A stretch of 64,000 bases of DNA, taken from contig JAHDFK010000007.1 of assembly GCA_020628175.1 (NCBI GenBank), positions 11,181 through 75,180 on the forward strand, written 5' to 3'. The notes below the pieces were generated by a model. The model saw only the letters and a list, made by a program, of their open reading frames with translations. It did no database searches and was not told where the DNA came from. Positions 27,608 to 36,174 of the stretch are shown in pieces. Within the stretch, counting starts at the first letter, position 1; each line of letters begins with the position of its first letter. The stretch is from Wenyingzhuangia sp. Its GTDB lineage: Bacteria > Bacteroidota > Bacteroidia > Flavobacteriales > Flavobacteriaceae. The translations under genes were made by a program, and so were the position numbers.

Positions 27608-27690
27608 GCATTAGGGATAGCAGCGGCATCCTTTTGTTTTTGATAGAAAACAAAAGATATAGTGAATAGCCCGACCGGTAAGGGAATGCG
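27608..27690 (+). ncRNA. Candidate structured RNA element A
   Basis: A gap region with ordered complementarity: outer stem GCATT (27608-27612) with AATGC (27685-27689), and an inner hairpin CTTTTGTTTT (27631-27640) with AAAACAAAAG (27647-27656). The 3' segment carries AGC, CCGACC and AAGGGAA. The same 3' signature and outer-stem position recur in element B at 32400. A bidirectional-looking terminator follows at 27696. It resembles a dispersed intergenic element I associate with flavobacterial genomes and may correspond to a candidate RNA such as Flavo-1; that link is unverified. Confidence 0.45.
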
Positions 27691-27695
27691 CTAAA

Positions 27696-27729
27696 AAAAG
27701 GGATATAACTAAGTAGCTATATCCCTTTT
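27696..27729. terminator. Terminator after rsmB, also able to end element A
   Basis: AAAAGGGATATA at 27696-27707 pairs perfectly with TATATCCCTTTT at 27718-27729. A tracts on the left give T tracts on the reverse strand. It lies 21 bp beyond the rsmB stop codon. Confidence 0.8.
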
Positions 27730-27750
27730 GGTATTTTAAAATAGTATTTG

Positions 27751-28959
27751 TTAGCTAATTCGCTCTAACAATGCCATGTAAAAACCATCGTAACCAGATA
27801 CTGAGGCTAATACTTTTTTGTCTTTAATTAATTTAAAATTTGGGTTTAACCCTAAGAAACGAGCCACTTGCTCTTGATTTTCTGAAGGTAGAATAGAACA
27901 GGTTGCGTAAACAACTTTACCACCAACTTTGGCTATTTTAGAATAGCGCTCTAAAATGTCTTTTTGCGTGTCTTTAATGTTGTTGATAAATTCGGGCTGT
28001 AATTTCCATTTACTGTCTGGATTACGTTTTAAAACCCCAATACCAGAACAAGGAGCATCAATTAAAACTCTATCTGCAGTGTTGTATAGTTTTTTGATGG
28101 TTTTGGTAGATTCTATTTTTTTGGTGGTAATGTTAAAAGCACCTGCACGTTTTGCACGTTTTTTCAATTCAACCAATTTTCCTCCATAAATATCGGTAGC
28201 AATAATAGAGCCTTTGTTTTCCATTAATGCAGCAATGTGTAAGGTTTTACCTCCTGCACCTGCACAAGTATCTACAACACGCATACCTGGTGCCACATCT
28301 AAAAATTCGGCAACTAGTTGCGAAGAGGCATCTTGCATTTCGAACAATCCACTTTTAAAAGCGGCTGTTTTAAATACATTTTTACGTTCGTTTAACTCTA
28401 AAGCGTACGGATATCCTTTAATAGGTTTTGTTAAAATATCGTCTTTTGCCAATAGGTCTTGCAATTGTTTTTTAGAACCTCTAAGTGGGTTCGATCTTAA
28501 AATTGCAGCAGCAGGAATATTTTGAGCCTTTAACTCGGCAGTCCATTTCTTTTCTCCTAATTCTTTTGCACACAACTCATCCATCCAGTCGGGTATAGAT
28601 TCTGCAATGGCTCTGTTGCTTTGTAATTCGTCGAACTTTCCTTTAATTCTTCTTACAGGAGTTCCTTCAAAATATTTCCATTCGGGTAATGCAATTCCTC
28701 TTAAAACTGCCCAAACAGCAAATATTTTCCACAAGTTTTCTCTAGAATAATGATTCTTTGTACCAGCAATTTCGTTGTACAAACGTTTCCAACGTACAAT
28801 TTCGTAAATAGTTTCGGCAACAAATTTTCGGTCTCTAGCTCCCCAACGAGCATCTTTTTTTAACGCTTTTTGTACTACTTTATCGGCGTATTCTTTTTCG
28901 TTAAAAATATCGTTTAACGAATCGATAACGGTATATACTAAATTTCTATGAAGTCTCAT
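27751..28959 (-). CDS. rsmB: RsmB-family rRNA (cytosine-C5) methyltransferase
   Basis: Methylates cytosine C5 in rRNA using SAM. The 402-residue protein has an N-terminal helical part, then the methyltransferase domain with the SAM motif DTCAGAGGKTLHIAALMENK and the two-cysteine catalytic pair in DAPCSGIGVLKR and YATCSILPSENQEQVA. This is the RsmB/Nop2/Sun family. The exact rRNA position is inferred from family only; RsmF- or NSUN-like roles are possible. It stands alone, divergent from the 29099 gene. Confidence 0.88.
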   Translation of the reverse strand: MRLHRNLVYTVIDSLNDIFNEKEYADKVVQKALKKDARWGARDRKFVAETIYEIVRWKRLYNEIAGTKNHYSRENLWKIFAVWAVLRGIALPEWKYFEGTPVRRIKGKFDELQSNRAIAESIPDWMDELCAKELGEKKWTAELKAQNIPAAAILRSNPLRGSKKQLQDLLAKDDILTKPIKGYPYALELNERKNVFKTAAFKSGLFEMQDASSQLVAEFLDVAPGMRVVDTCAGAGGKTLHIAALMENKGSIIATDIYGGKLVELKKRAKRAGAFNITTKKIESTKTIKKLYNTADRVLIDAPCSGIGVLKRNPDSKWKLQPEFINNIKDTQKDILERYSKIAKVGGKVVYATCSILPSENQEQVARFLGLNPNFKLIKDKKVLASVSGYDGFYMALLERIS

Positions 28960-29065
28960 TTCTTGTGAACGAATTAGACCGCAAAGTTACGTGTTTTTTA
29001 GTTTGTGTGTATAAAGAAGTATTATTTTATATAATGGGTTTAATTAAGGGTTGCTAATACTTTTA

Positions 29066-29073
29066 TATCTTTG
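29066..29073 (+). promoter_or_regulatory. Probable -7 box for the 29099-recG operon
   Basis: TATCTTTG, matching TAnnTTTG, 25 bp before the ATG at 29099. No TTG at the right spacing. Confidence 0.45.
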
Positions 29074-29098
29074 AAATTATTGAAGTGAAACTGTATAC

Positions 29099-29767
29099 AT
29101 GAAGCTAAAAAAACTATGGAGTTATGTGTGGCCACAAACCACAAAAATAAATTCGGATTACAATGGAGTGCTAGAACTTACCTATGTAAACGGAAAAAAA
29201 ATGCTCGATAGTAAAAATGCTAATTATTCGTACGGAGCATTACAACAGGTATTAGAGTTTGGCTTACAGGCTGTAGATTTTACAAACGTAGAATCTGTTT
29301 TATTATTGGGTTTAGGCGGAGGAAGTGCTGTTGTTTTGTTAAGAGATACGTTTAATTATAAAGGAAACATTGTAGCGGTAGAGTTTGATAGTACTGTAAT
29401 AACTATTGCAAAAAATGAGTTTTTAATAGACCAAGATGATCAGTTACAAATTGTAGCAGTAGATGCGTTTAATTATGTAAAAAACAATACACAAACAGCA
29501 AATTTAATTATTGTTGATTTGTTTGTAGATACCAAAGTACCATCTAAGTTTTATACCTCTTTGTTTTGTGAATGTTTGTATAAACAATTAAAAAGTAATG
29601 GTAGTATTTTATTTAATATAGGAATGCAAGAAAAAGCTGTAGATGAAACAGAAAAAGTGGTTGCTTTTTTTAAAGAGAAACAGTGTGAAGTGCAGATTTT
29701 TGAAAAAGTAAAAGGTACTAATAGGTTATTATTGATTACAAAAAAAACGGCACTAGTTTATGTTTGA
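29099..29767 (+). CDS. Spermidine-synthase-like methyltransferase fold protein
   Basis: A 222-residue protein with the SAM-type Rossmann fold of the polyamine synthase family: LLLGLGGGSAVVLLRD near residue 75, then VAVEFDSTVITIAKNEF and a VDAFNYV segment. The usual catalytic segment with a DSSDP-type motif is replaced by IIVDLFVDTKVP, and the N-terminal beta hairpin domain is short. Aminopropyl transfer is therefore doubtful; it may be a methyltransferase or a non-catalytic relative. Its end overlaps the recG start by 8 bp, so the two are translationally linked. Confidence 0.75.
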   Translation: MKLKKLWSYVWPQTTKINSDYNGVLELTYVNGKKMLDSKNANYSYGALQQVLEFGLQAVDFTNVESVLLLGLGGGSAVVLLRDTFNYKGNIVAVEFDSTVITIAKNEFLIDQDDQLQIVAVDAFNYVKNNTQTANLIIVDLFVDTKVPSKFYTSLFCECLYKQLKSNGSILFNIGMQEKAVDETEKVVAFFKEKQCEVQIFEKVKGTNRLLLITKKTALVYV

Positions 29768-31859
29768 TTTTGAAACAAATATTAGTTATTTATCGGGTAT
29801 TGGCCCTGCCAAAGCTGCTGTTATGCAAAAGGAGTTAGGGGTGTTTACAGCCAATCAGTTCTTAAATTTTTTTCCGACACGCTATGTAGATAAATCAAAA
29901 ATATTTACCATTAGAGAGTTGCAACCTAGCAATACAGAAATACAGTTACGAGGAGTTGTAACCGATATAAAAGAAGTAAAACAAAAACGAGGGAGTAGGT
30001 TGGTAGCAACTTTTAAAGACGAGACTGGAACTATAGATTTGGTTTGGTTTCGTGTTACCAAGTGGCTAAAAGCGAGTATAAAAGTTAATGAGCCTTATGT
30101 AATTTTTGGAAAAACAAATTTTTACAATGGTCATTTTAGCATGCCGCATCCAGATATGGAGTTAGAAATTCACTACAAAAAAAACTTTGTAGCAGGCTTG
30201 CAAGCCTTGTATCCGTCTACCGAAAAAATGAGTGCCAAAGGCTTTAATACCAAAGTCATGTTTAAGGCCATGCAGAGTTTGTTAAAAGAGGCGTATCCTT
30301 TTATACAAGAAACCCTGTCTGATGAACTGATAGAAGAATTAGGGTTGCTTTCTAAAAAAGAGGCCTTATACCATATTCATTTTCCTAAAAATCAAGAGTA
30401 TTTAGCAAAAGCCCAAAAACGATTAAAGTTTGAAGAATTTTTCTTTATTCAATTGCAATTGATTCGGAACAATTTAGTAAGAAAAGACAAAATTAAAGGT
30501 TTTGTGTTTGATGAAATTGGAACCTATTTTCATTCTTTTTACAAAGAAGGCTTACAGTTTGAGTTGACGAATGCGCAGAAGCGTGTTGTAAAAGAAATAA
30601 GAGCAGACATGGCTACAGGTGCTCATATGAACCGTTTGTTACAGGGAGATGTAGGAGCTGGTAAAACCATTGTAGCTTTGTTAACCATGCTTATAGCTTT
30701 AGATAATAACTACCAAGCAACAATGTTGGCACCTACAGAAATTTTAGCAACGCAGCATTACCAAGCAATTTCTGAAATGGCAGAAAAGTTTGGCATTACG
30801 GTTCGTTTGTTAACAGGTTCGAGTAGAGTAAAAGAAAGACGCGAAATTCATGCGGCTTTAGAAGATGGGTCTTTACAAATATTAATAGGAACCCATGCAA
30901 TTTTAGAAGATAAAGTAAAGTTTAAAAATTTAGGGTTGGCGGTTATTGATGAGCAACATAGGTTTGGTGTGGCTCAACGTTCTAAAATGTGGATGAAAAA
31001 TACCTTACCACCGCATATTTTAATTATGACGGCAACGCCTATACCTAGAACGTTAGCAATGAGTGCTTATGGTGATTTAGATGTTTCTGTTATAGATGAA
31101 TTACCACCAGGTAGAAAAGCCATACAAACAGTACATAGGTATGATAGTTCTAGACTACGCGTGTTTAAATTTATGCGAGATGAAATAACCAAAGGAAGAC
31201 AGATTTATGTAGTGTATCCGTTAATAGAAGAATCGGAAGCGATGGATTATAAAGACTTACAAGATGGTTACGAAAGTATACAGCGTGAGTTTCCGTTACC
31301 CGATTATAAAATTAGCATTGTACATGGTAAAATGAAACCCTCAGATAAAGAATTCGAAATGCAACGTTTTGTAAAAGGAGAAACACAAATTATGGTAGCT
31401 ACTACGGTTATAGAAGTGGGGGTAAATGTGCCCAATGCTTCGGTAATGATTATAGAAAGTGCCGAGCGATTTGGGTTGTCGCAATTGCATCAGCTAAGAG
31501 GTAGAGTAGGTAGAGGAGCTGATCAGAGTTTTTGTATTTTAATGTCGGGCGTAAAATTGTCTAACGATTCTAAAACCCGATTAGAAACCATGGTGCGTAC
31601 TAGTGATGGTTTTGAAATTGCTGAGGTAGATTTAAAATTGCGTGGCCCAGGTAACTTAATGGGTACGCAACAAAGTGGTGTGTTGAATTTAAAAATTGCA
31701 GATATTGTGAGAGATAGCAATGAGCTGCATAGTGCTAGAAACAAAGCAATCGCTTTACTAACCGAAGATCCAAATTTAGCATTGCCTAAAAACAGAGCTA
31801 TAAAAAATACCTACCAGCAAATACACAAGCGTACCAGTATTTGGGCAAATATTAGTTAG
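29760..31859 (+). CDS. recG: ATP-dependent DNA helicase RecG
   Basis: Remodels stalled replication forks and Holliday junctions. The 699-residue protein has the wedge/OB domain at the N-terminus (VVTDIKEVKQKRGSRLVATF near residue 65), Walker A LLQGDVGAGKTIVALL near 295, the box II DEQH in VIDEQHRFGV near 395, and motifs in the second helicase domain including TTVIEVGVNVPNASVMIIES and QLHQLRGRVGRG. The C-terminal TRG-like part is present. Length is normal for the family. Its last five codons recur 244 bp downstream in a tandem duplication. Confidence 0.96.
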   Translation: MFDFETNISYLSGIGPAKAAVMQKELGVFTANQFLNFFPTRYVDKSKIFTIRELQPSNTEIQLRGVVTDIKEVKQKRGSRLVATFKDETGTIDLVWFRVTKWLKASIKVNEPYVIFGKTNFYNGHFSMPHPDMELEIHYKKNFVAGLQALYPSTEKMSAKGFNTKVMFKAMQSLLKEAYPFIQETLSDELIEELGLLSKKEALYHIHFPKNQEYLAKAQKRLKFEEFFFIQLQLIRNNLVRKDKIKGFVFDEIGTYFHSFYKEGLQFELTNAQKRVVKEIRADMATGAHMNRLLQGDVGAGKTIVALLTMLIALDNNYQATMLAPTEILATQHYQAISEMAEKFGITVRLLTGSSRVKERREIHAALEDGSLQILIGTHAILEDKVKFKNLGLAVIDEQHRFGVAQRSKMWMKNTLPPHILIMTATPIPRTLAMSAYGDLDVSVIDELPPGRKAIQTVHRYDSSRLRVFKFMRDEITKGRQIYVVYPLIEESEAMDYKDLQDGYESIQREFPLPDYKISIVHGKMKPSDKEFEMQRFVKGETQIMVATTVIEVGVNVPNASVMIIESAERFGLSQLHQLRGRVGRGADQSFCILMSGVKLSNDSKTRLETMVRTSDGFEIAEVDLKLRGPGNLMGTQQSGVLNLKIADIVRDSNELHSARNKAIALLTEDPNLALPKNRAIKNTYQQIHKRTSIWANIS

Positions 31860-31870
31860 GTTTAATAGGT

Positions 31871-31933
31871 TCTCGACTTCGCTCGAACACCTTTTTATTT
31901 AAAAAGAATATGGTAGGTCATCGAGCGTAGTCG
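31871..31933. repeat. Inverted repeat TCTCGACT...AGTCGAGA, copy 1
   Basis: Arms TCTCGACTTCGCTCGA (from 31871) and TCGAGCGTAGTCGAGA (ending near 31936) are complementary with one mismatch. The same element, slightly changed, recurs at about 32115-32180. I associate such TCTCGACTNCGCTCGA sequences with dispersed repeats in Flavobacteriaceae. Confidence 0.65.
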
Positions 31934-32114
31934 AGATGTGATGTTTGTTTAAGCATAGTTGATATTTAATTTAAGTGTGGGTCTGATACATACTATTTCA
32001 TAATGCTATTGTGCGATCTCCAATCGATTTTGAGATGATGGGAAGTTGTGTATTGCCTTTATTCTCAATGAGATTTAGTGTTACTTGAGCGAATATTAGT
32101 TAGATTTGATAAGT

Positions 32115-32180
32115 TCTCGACTCCGCTCGAACACCTTTTTATTTAAAAAGAATATGGTAGGTCATCGAGTGGAGTCGAGA
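32115..32180. repeat. Inverted repeat TCTCGACT...AGTCGAGA, copy 2
   Basis: Arms TCTCGACTCCGCTCGA and TCGAGTGGAGTCGAGA. Compared with copy 1, the central T/T mismatch has become a C/G pair while one other pair is lost, so the ability to fold is kept. Confidence 0.6.
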
Positions 32181-32399
32181 TGTGATGTTTGTTTAAGCAT
32201 AGTTGATGTTTAATTTAAGTGTGGGTCTGATACATACTATTTCATAATGCTGGTGTTCGACCTCCAATCGAGTTGGAGATGATGGAAAGTAGTGTTTTAT
32301 AGTTATGCCTAGCTAAACTCGCCATCACTTCCCGTTGCTGTTTTCTGTAAATTTTAGAATAGAAGTTTGCCAATGGCTTTTTATGTGTTAGCGATTGAC

Positions 32400-32471
32400 G
32401 GGTGTGTTTGAGTTCTTTTTGAGGCACGAAAAAAAACGAGTACGGAAAGCGCGACCCAAAGGGAAACACCC
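32400..32471 (+). ncRNA. Candidate structured RNA element B
   Basis: Outer stem GGGTGT (32400-32405) with ACACCC (32466-32471), an inner T-run/A-run hairpin around GAGGCACG (about 32414-32436), and a small CCC-AAA-GGG hairpin at 32455-32463. Its 3' part (GAGTACGGAAAGC, GCGACCC, AAAGGGAA) parallels that of element A at 27656-27686, and the outer stem differs in sequence but pairs in the same place. It lies about 125 bp before pheT in the repeat-filled gap. Confidence 0.4.
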
Positions 32472-32597
32472 AAGAATCTGTTGGATTTAAATAACGGAGC
32501 GAGACTTGTTTATAAAAGATTAAATTTCGTATTATCGAATTCGTAATTGTCGGATGAGAGTTGTAAATTTGCGCACTTAAATAAGAATTTTAAACAG

Positions 32598-35024
32598 ATG
32601 AAAATATCATACAATTGGTTAAAACAATTTATTAAGATTGACTGGGAAGCAGAAAAAACTGGTGAATTGTTAACTGATCTTGGTTTGGAAGTTGAAGGAA
32701 TTGAGAAAGTAGAATCGATAAAAGGTAGCTTGGCAGGTGTTGTTGTGGGTGAGGTTTTAACTTGCGAAAAACATCCGAATGCTGATAAATTAAGTGTAAC
32801 TACCGTAAATGTTGGTGGAGAAGCACCTATACAAGTAGTGTGTGGTGCGCCTAATGTTGCTGCAGGCCAAAAGGTACCTGTTGCTACTGTGGGTACAGTT
32901 TTGTACGATGATAAAGGTGAAGGGTTTAAAATTAAGAAAGGAAAAATAAGAGGAGAAGAGAGTTTTGGAATGATTTGCGCTGAATACGAATTAGGTTTAG
33001 GCGACGGACATGACGGAATTATGGTGTTAGATGCCGATTTGCAACCAGGAACTCCTGTTGCTGAGGTTTTTGATATAGAGATTGATGAGGTTTTTGAAAT
33101 AGGATTGACACCCAACCGTGCTGATGCAATGAGTCATTTAGGTGTGGCGAGAGATTTGCGTGCGGGATTGATGCAACAAGGCATTCAGAAAGAATTAATT
33201 TCGCCTTCTGTAAGTGATTTTCATGTGTACGAAAGGTTGTTGAAATTTGACATACATGTAAAAGATTTTGAATTGGCACCTAAATATGCAGGTGTTGCGA
33301 TTAAGGATGTGAAAATTGAAGCATCGCCAGAATGGTTGCAAAATAAATTAAAAGCTATTGGTGTAAAACCTTTAAATAATGTGGTAGATATTACCAATTA
33401 TGTTTTGCATGAATTAGGGCAGCCTTTACATGCTTTTGATGCTAATAAAATTGCAGGAAACAAAGTAGTTGTAACAACTTTAGAAGAAGGAACAAAGTTT
33501 ACAACGTTGGATGGTGTAGAGCGTGAATTGAGTAGCGAAGATTTGATGATTTGTGATGGTAACGATACGCCAATGTGTATTGCGGGTGTTTTAGGAGGAT
33601 TAGAATCGGGGGTAACAGAGCACACAACTTCTATATTTTTAGAGGCGGCTTATTTTAACCCAGTAGCAGTTCGTAAAACGGCAAAACGTCATGCGTTAAA
33701 TACAGATGCTTCTTTTAGGTTTGAAAGAGGTATTGATCCAAACAATACAAAGTATGCGTTGATTAGAGCTGCTTTATTGATAGAAGAAATAGCTGGAGGT
33801 AAAACAGTTTCGGATGTAGATGTGGTATACCCTAACAAAATTGAAGATTTTGAGGTGTTTATGTCGTACGAAAATGTAGCACGTGTTATTGGTCAGAAAT
33901 TACCAAACGATACGATTAAAAATATATTGGCATCGTTAGAAATTAAAATTAATAGCGAAACCGAAGGAGGTTTAGGTTTGGTAGTACCTGCGTACAGAGT
34001 AGATGTGCAAAGAGAAGCAGATATTGTGGAAGAAATTTTACGTGTATACGGATATAATAATATTGAGTTTTCACATAAATTAAACACTTCTATAGAGCCA
34101 TCGAAATTTGATGGTGTAAAAACAGAAAATGTAGTTGCAGAACAATTAAGAGTGTTAGGCTTTAACGAAACAATGGCAAACTCTTTAACAAAGGCTTCTT
34201 ACATAGATTTGTCTGAAAATTTAAATGCAGAGAATAACGTAGAAATGTTAAATCCTTTAAGTAGCGATTTGGCTGTAATGCGACAATCGTTATTATTTAG
34301 TGGTTTAGAGTCTGTAGCTTATAATATTAACAGAAAGAACAACGATATTAAGTTTTATGAGTTTGGAAAAACATATCATAAATTTAATGAAACCTACGAT
34401 GAGCAGAAGCATTTAACGTTGTTTGTATCGGGGAATCGTGATAAAGAAACGTGGAATGGTACAAATAAAAAGACTGATTTTTATTATATAAAAGCTGTTG
34501 TAACTAGTGTTTTAGAACGATTAGGACATACCAAAGTAAAAGTAACTCCTACAAAAAACGATGTTTTTTCTGAAGGTTTGACTTTAAGTTTAGGAAAGAT
34601 AAAGTTGGTAGATGTTGGAATGGTAACGCCTAAAATCTTAAAAGAATTTGGTATAAAGCAAGAGGTTTTTTATGCAGATTTTAATTGGGATGCTATTTTA
34701 AAAGTGTCTCAAAATAACAAATTAAAAGTAAACTTGTTGCCTAAATATCCGTCTGTAAAAAGAGATTTGGCTTTGTTGTTAGCAGATGATGTTGCTTTTA
34801 AAGATGTATACAATGCTGCTTTTCAATCGGAAAAAAAGTTGTTAAAAGAAGTAGATTTATTTGATGTATACGAAGGAGATAAATTACCTGTAGGAAAAAA
34901 ATCGTACGCGTTGAGTTTTGTGTTACAAGATGAAACCAAAACTTTGGAAGATAAGCAGATAGAAAAAATAATGACGAAGCTTCAAAAATCGTTTGAAAAA
35001 CAATTTGATGCCAGTTTAAGATAA
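32598..35024 (+). CDS. pheT: Phenylalanyl-tRNA synthetase beta subunit
   Basis: Large subunit of the alpha2-beta2 enzyme that charges tRNA-Phe. From the ATG at 32598 it has 808 residues (family about 800). A 51-bp upstream extension of the frame is rejected because MKISYNWLKQFIKIDWEAEK is the standard start. Domains in order: tRNA-binding OB fold at about 40-150 (GEVLTCEKHPNADKL; GAPNVAAGQKVPVA), B1/B3/B4 editing region at about 200-400 (VDITNYVLHELGQPLHAFDA), B5 and the catalytic-like core, and a C-terminal anticodon-binding FDX domain (LLPKYPSVKRDLALLLADDV). pheS is elsewhere. Confidence 0.96.
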   Translation: MKISYNWLKQFIKIDWEAEKTGELLTDLGLEVEGIEKVESIKGSLAGVVVGEVLTCEKHPNADKLSVTTVNVGGEAPIQVVCGAPNVAAGQKVPVATVGTVLYDDKGEGFKIKKGKIRGEESFGMICAEYELGLGDGHDGIMVLDADLQPGTPVAEVFDIEIDEVFEIGLTPNRADAMSHLGVARDLRAGLMQQGIQKELISPSVSDFHVYERLLKFDIHVKDFELAPKYAGVAIKDVKIEASPEWLQNKLKAIGVKPLNNVVDITNYVLHELGQPLHAFDANKIAGNKVVVTTLEEGTKFTTLDGVERELSSEDLMICDGNDTPMCIAGVLGGLESGVTEHTTSIFLEAAYFNPVAVRKTAKRHALNTDASFRFERGIDPNNTKYALIRAALLIEEIAGGKTVSDVDVVYPNKIEDFEVFMSYENVARVIGQKLPNDTIKNILASLEIKINSETEGGLGLVVPAYRVDVQREADIVEEILRVYGYNNIEFSHKLNTSIEPSKFDGVKTENVVAEQLRVLGFNETMANSLTKASYIDLSENLNAENNVEMLNPLSSDLAVMRQSLLFSGLESVAYNINRKNNDIKFYEFGKTYHKFNETYDEQKHLTLFVSGNRDKETWNGTNKKTDFYYIKAVVTSVLERLGHTKVKVTPTKNDVFSEGLTLSLGKIKLVDVGMVTPKILKEFGIKQEVFYADFNWDAILKVSQNNKLKVNLLPKYPSVKRDLALLLADDVAFKDVYNAAFQSEKKLLKEVDLFDVYEGDKLPVGKKSYALSFVLQDETKTLEDKQIEKIMTKLQKSFEKQFDASLR

Positions 35025-35030
35025 TAAAAG

Positions 35031-35059
35031 AGCCTTTGAGAAATCAAAGGCTTTTTTTT
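35031..35059 (+). terminator. Terminator after pheT
   Basis: AGCCTTTGA at 35031-35039 pairs with TCAAAGGCT at 35044-35052, followed by a run of T to 35059. Confidence 0.9.
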
Positions 35060-35130
35060 GCGACTACAATTGATAGAACCTATAAAATAAAGTTCGTAAT
35101 TTTACAACCACAAAACAAAACCACCCAAGC

Positions 35131-36171
35131 ATGAGTCTTTATACCGCAATCATACGCCCGTTATTTTTTAAATTCGATCCTGAAAAAGTACATTACTTTG
35201 TTTTTGATACTATAAAGGTGTTATCTAAAATACCAGGAGTATCGGCAATTACAAGAGCTATGTATAAAGTAAACGATGCAAGGTTAAAAAGAGAATTGTT
35301 TGGAATAACTTTTGAAAACCCTGTAGGATTGGCTGCTGGATTTGATAAAAATGCGGTACTGTTTAACGAATTGGCCGATTATGGTTTTGGATTTATAGAA
35401 ATAGGAACAGTAACTCCCAAAGGACAAGAAGGAAACCCTAAGAAAAGATTGTTTCGTTTGAAAGATGATGAAGGTATTATTAACCGAATGGGTTTTAACA
35501 ACAATGGTGTTGCAGCGGCTATTGAAAATTTAAAAAAGAACAAAGGAAAAGTAATTGTAGGAGGAAATATAGGAAAGAATACGAATATTCCGTTAGAACA
35601 ATATACGCAAGATTATTGCGAAGTATTTAAAGCTCTGCATGCTTATGTAGATTACTTTGTTTTGAACGTTAGTTGCCCTAATGTAAGTAGCCATGCTAAG
35701 TTAGGAGATAAAGACTATTTGTTAGAGTTGATAGGAGCGGTACAAAAGCTAAACAATTCTGAAAAAGAGCAGAGACCAATTTTATTAAAAATAGCGCCAG
35801 ATTTAAATACGCAACAATTAGACGAAATTATAGAGCTAGTTGCAGAAACTAATATTGATGGGGTTATTACTTCTAACACATCGGTAGATAGAACAGGTTT
35901 AAAAGCTTCGGATGCGTTGTTGAAAGAAATTGGAAACGGAGGATTGAGTGGTAAACCAATTAAAGAAAAAAGTACAGCGACTATTAAATATTTGGCAGAA
36001 AAATCTAATAAAGCTTTTCCTATTATTGGAGTTGGAGGTATACATACCGCAGAAGATGCTTTAGAGAAGATTGCTGCGGGTGCAGATTTGGTACAAGTAT
36101 ACACAGGTTTTATTTACGAAGGTCCTGCTTTGGTTAAAAAAATAAACAAGGCCATTTTAAAGTCTTTATAG
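35131..36171 (+). CDS. pyrD: Dihydroorotate dehydrogenase (quinone), class 2
   Basis: Oxidises dihydroorotate to orotate in pyrimidine synthesis, passing electrons to membrane quinone. The 346-residue protein has the class 2 N-terminal helix for membrane contact ([20 protein letters not shown]), the FMN-binding [31 protein letters not shown], and the catalytic serine in NVSCPNVSS near residue 180. C-terminal phosphate-binding glycines appear in [20 protein letters not shown]. Only 3 bp separate its stop from the next glycosyltransferase gene, so both are probably on one transcript. Confidence 0.96.
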   Translation: MSLYTAIIRPLFFKFDPEKVHYFVFDTIKVLSKIPGVSAITRAMYKVNDARLKRELFGITFENPVGLAAGFDKNAVLFNELADYGFGFIEIGTVTPKGQEGNPKKRLFRLKDDEGIINRMGFNNNGVAAAIENLKKNKGKVIVGGNIGKNTNIPLEQYTQDYCEVFKALHAYVDYFVLNVSCPNVSSHAKLGDKDYLLELIGAVQKLNNSEKEQRPILLKIAPDLNTQQLDEIIELVAETNIDGVITSNTSVDRTGLKASDALLKEIGNGGLSGKPIKEKSTATIKYLAEKSNKAFPIIGVGGIHTAEDALEKIAAGADLVQVYTGFIYEGPALVKKINKAILKSL

Positions 36172-36174
36172 GTT

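Larger units (their letters stand above)
31838..32290. repeat. Tandem 244-bp duplication downstream of recG
   Basis: Two diverged copies lie head to tail with an offset of exactly 244 bp: one from about 31838 to 32081, the second from about 32082 to about 32290, where similarity fades. The first copy begins inside the recG end (GCAAATATTAGTTAG, last codons and stop); the second begins GCGAATATTAGTTAG at 32089. Each contains the inverted repeat TCTCGACT(T/C)CGCTCGA with TCGAG(C/T)G(T/G)AGTCGAGA around a spacer of about 40 bp. No protein is encoded. Confidence 0.85.

Noticed and set aside
32242..32469. Reverse-strand frame of about 75 codons in the recG-pheT gap
   Set aside because: It runs across the second repeat copy and element B, both of which look like non-coding structured or repetitive DNA; the predicted protein is low in family features.
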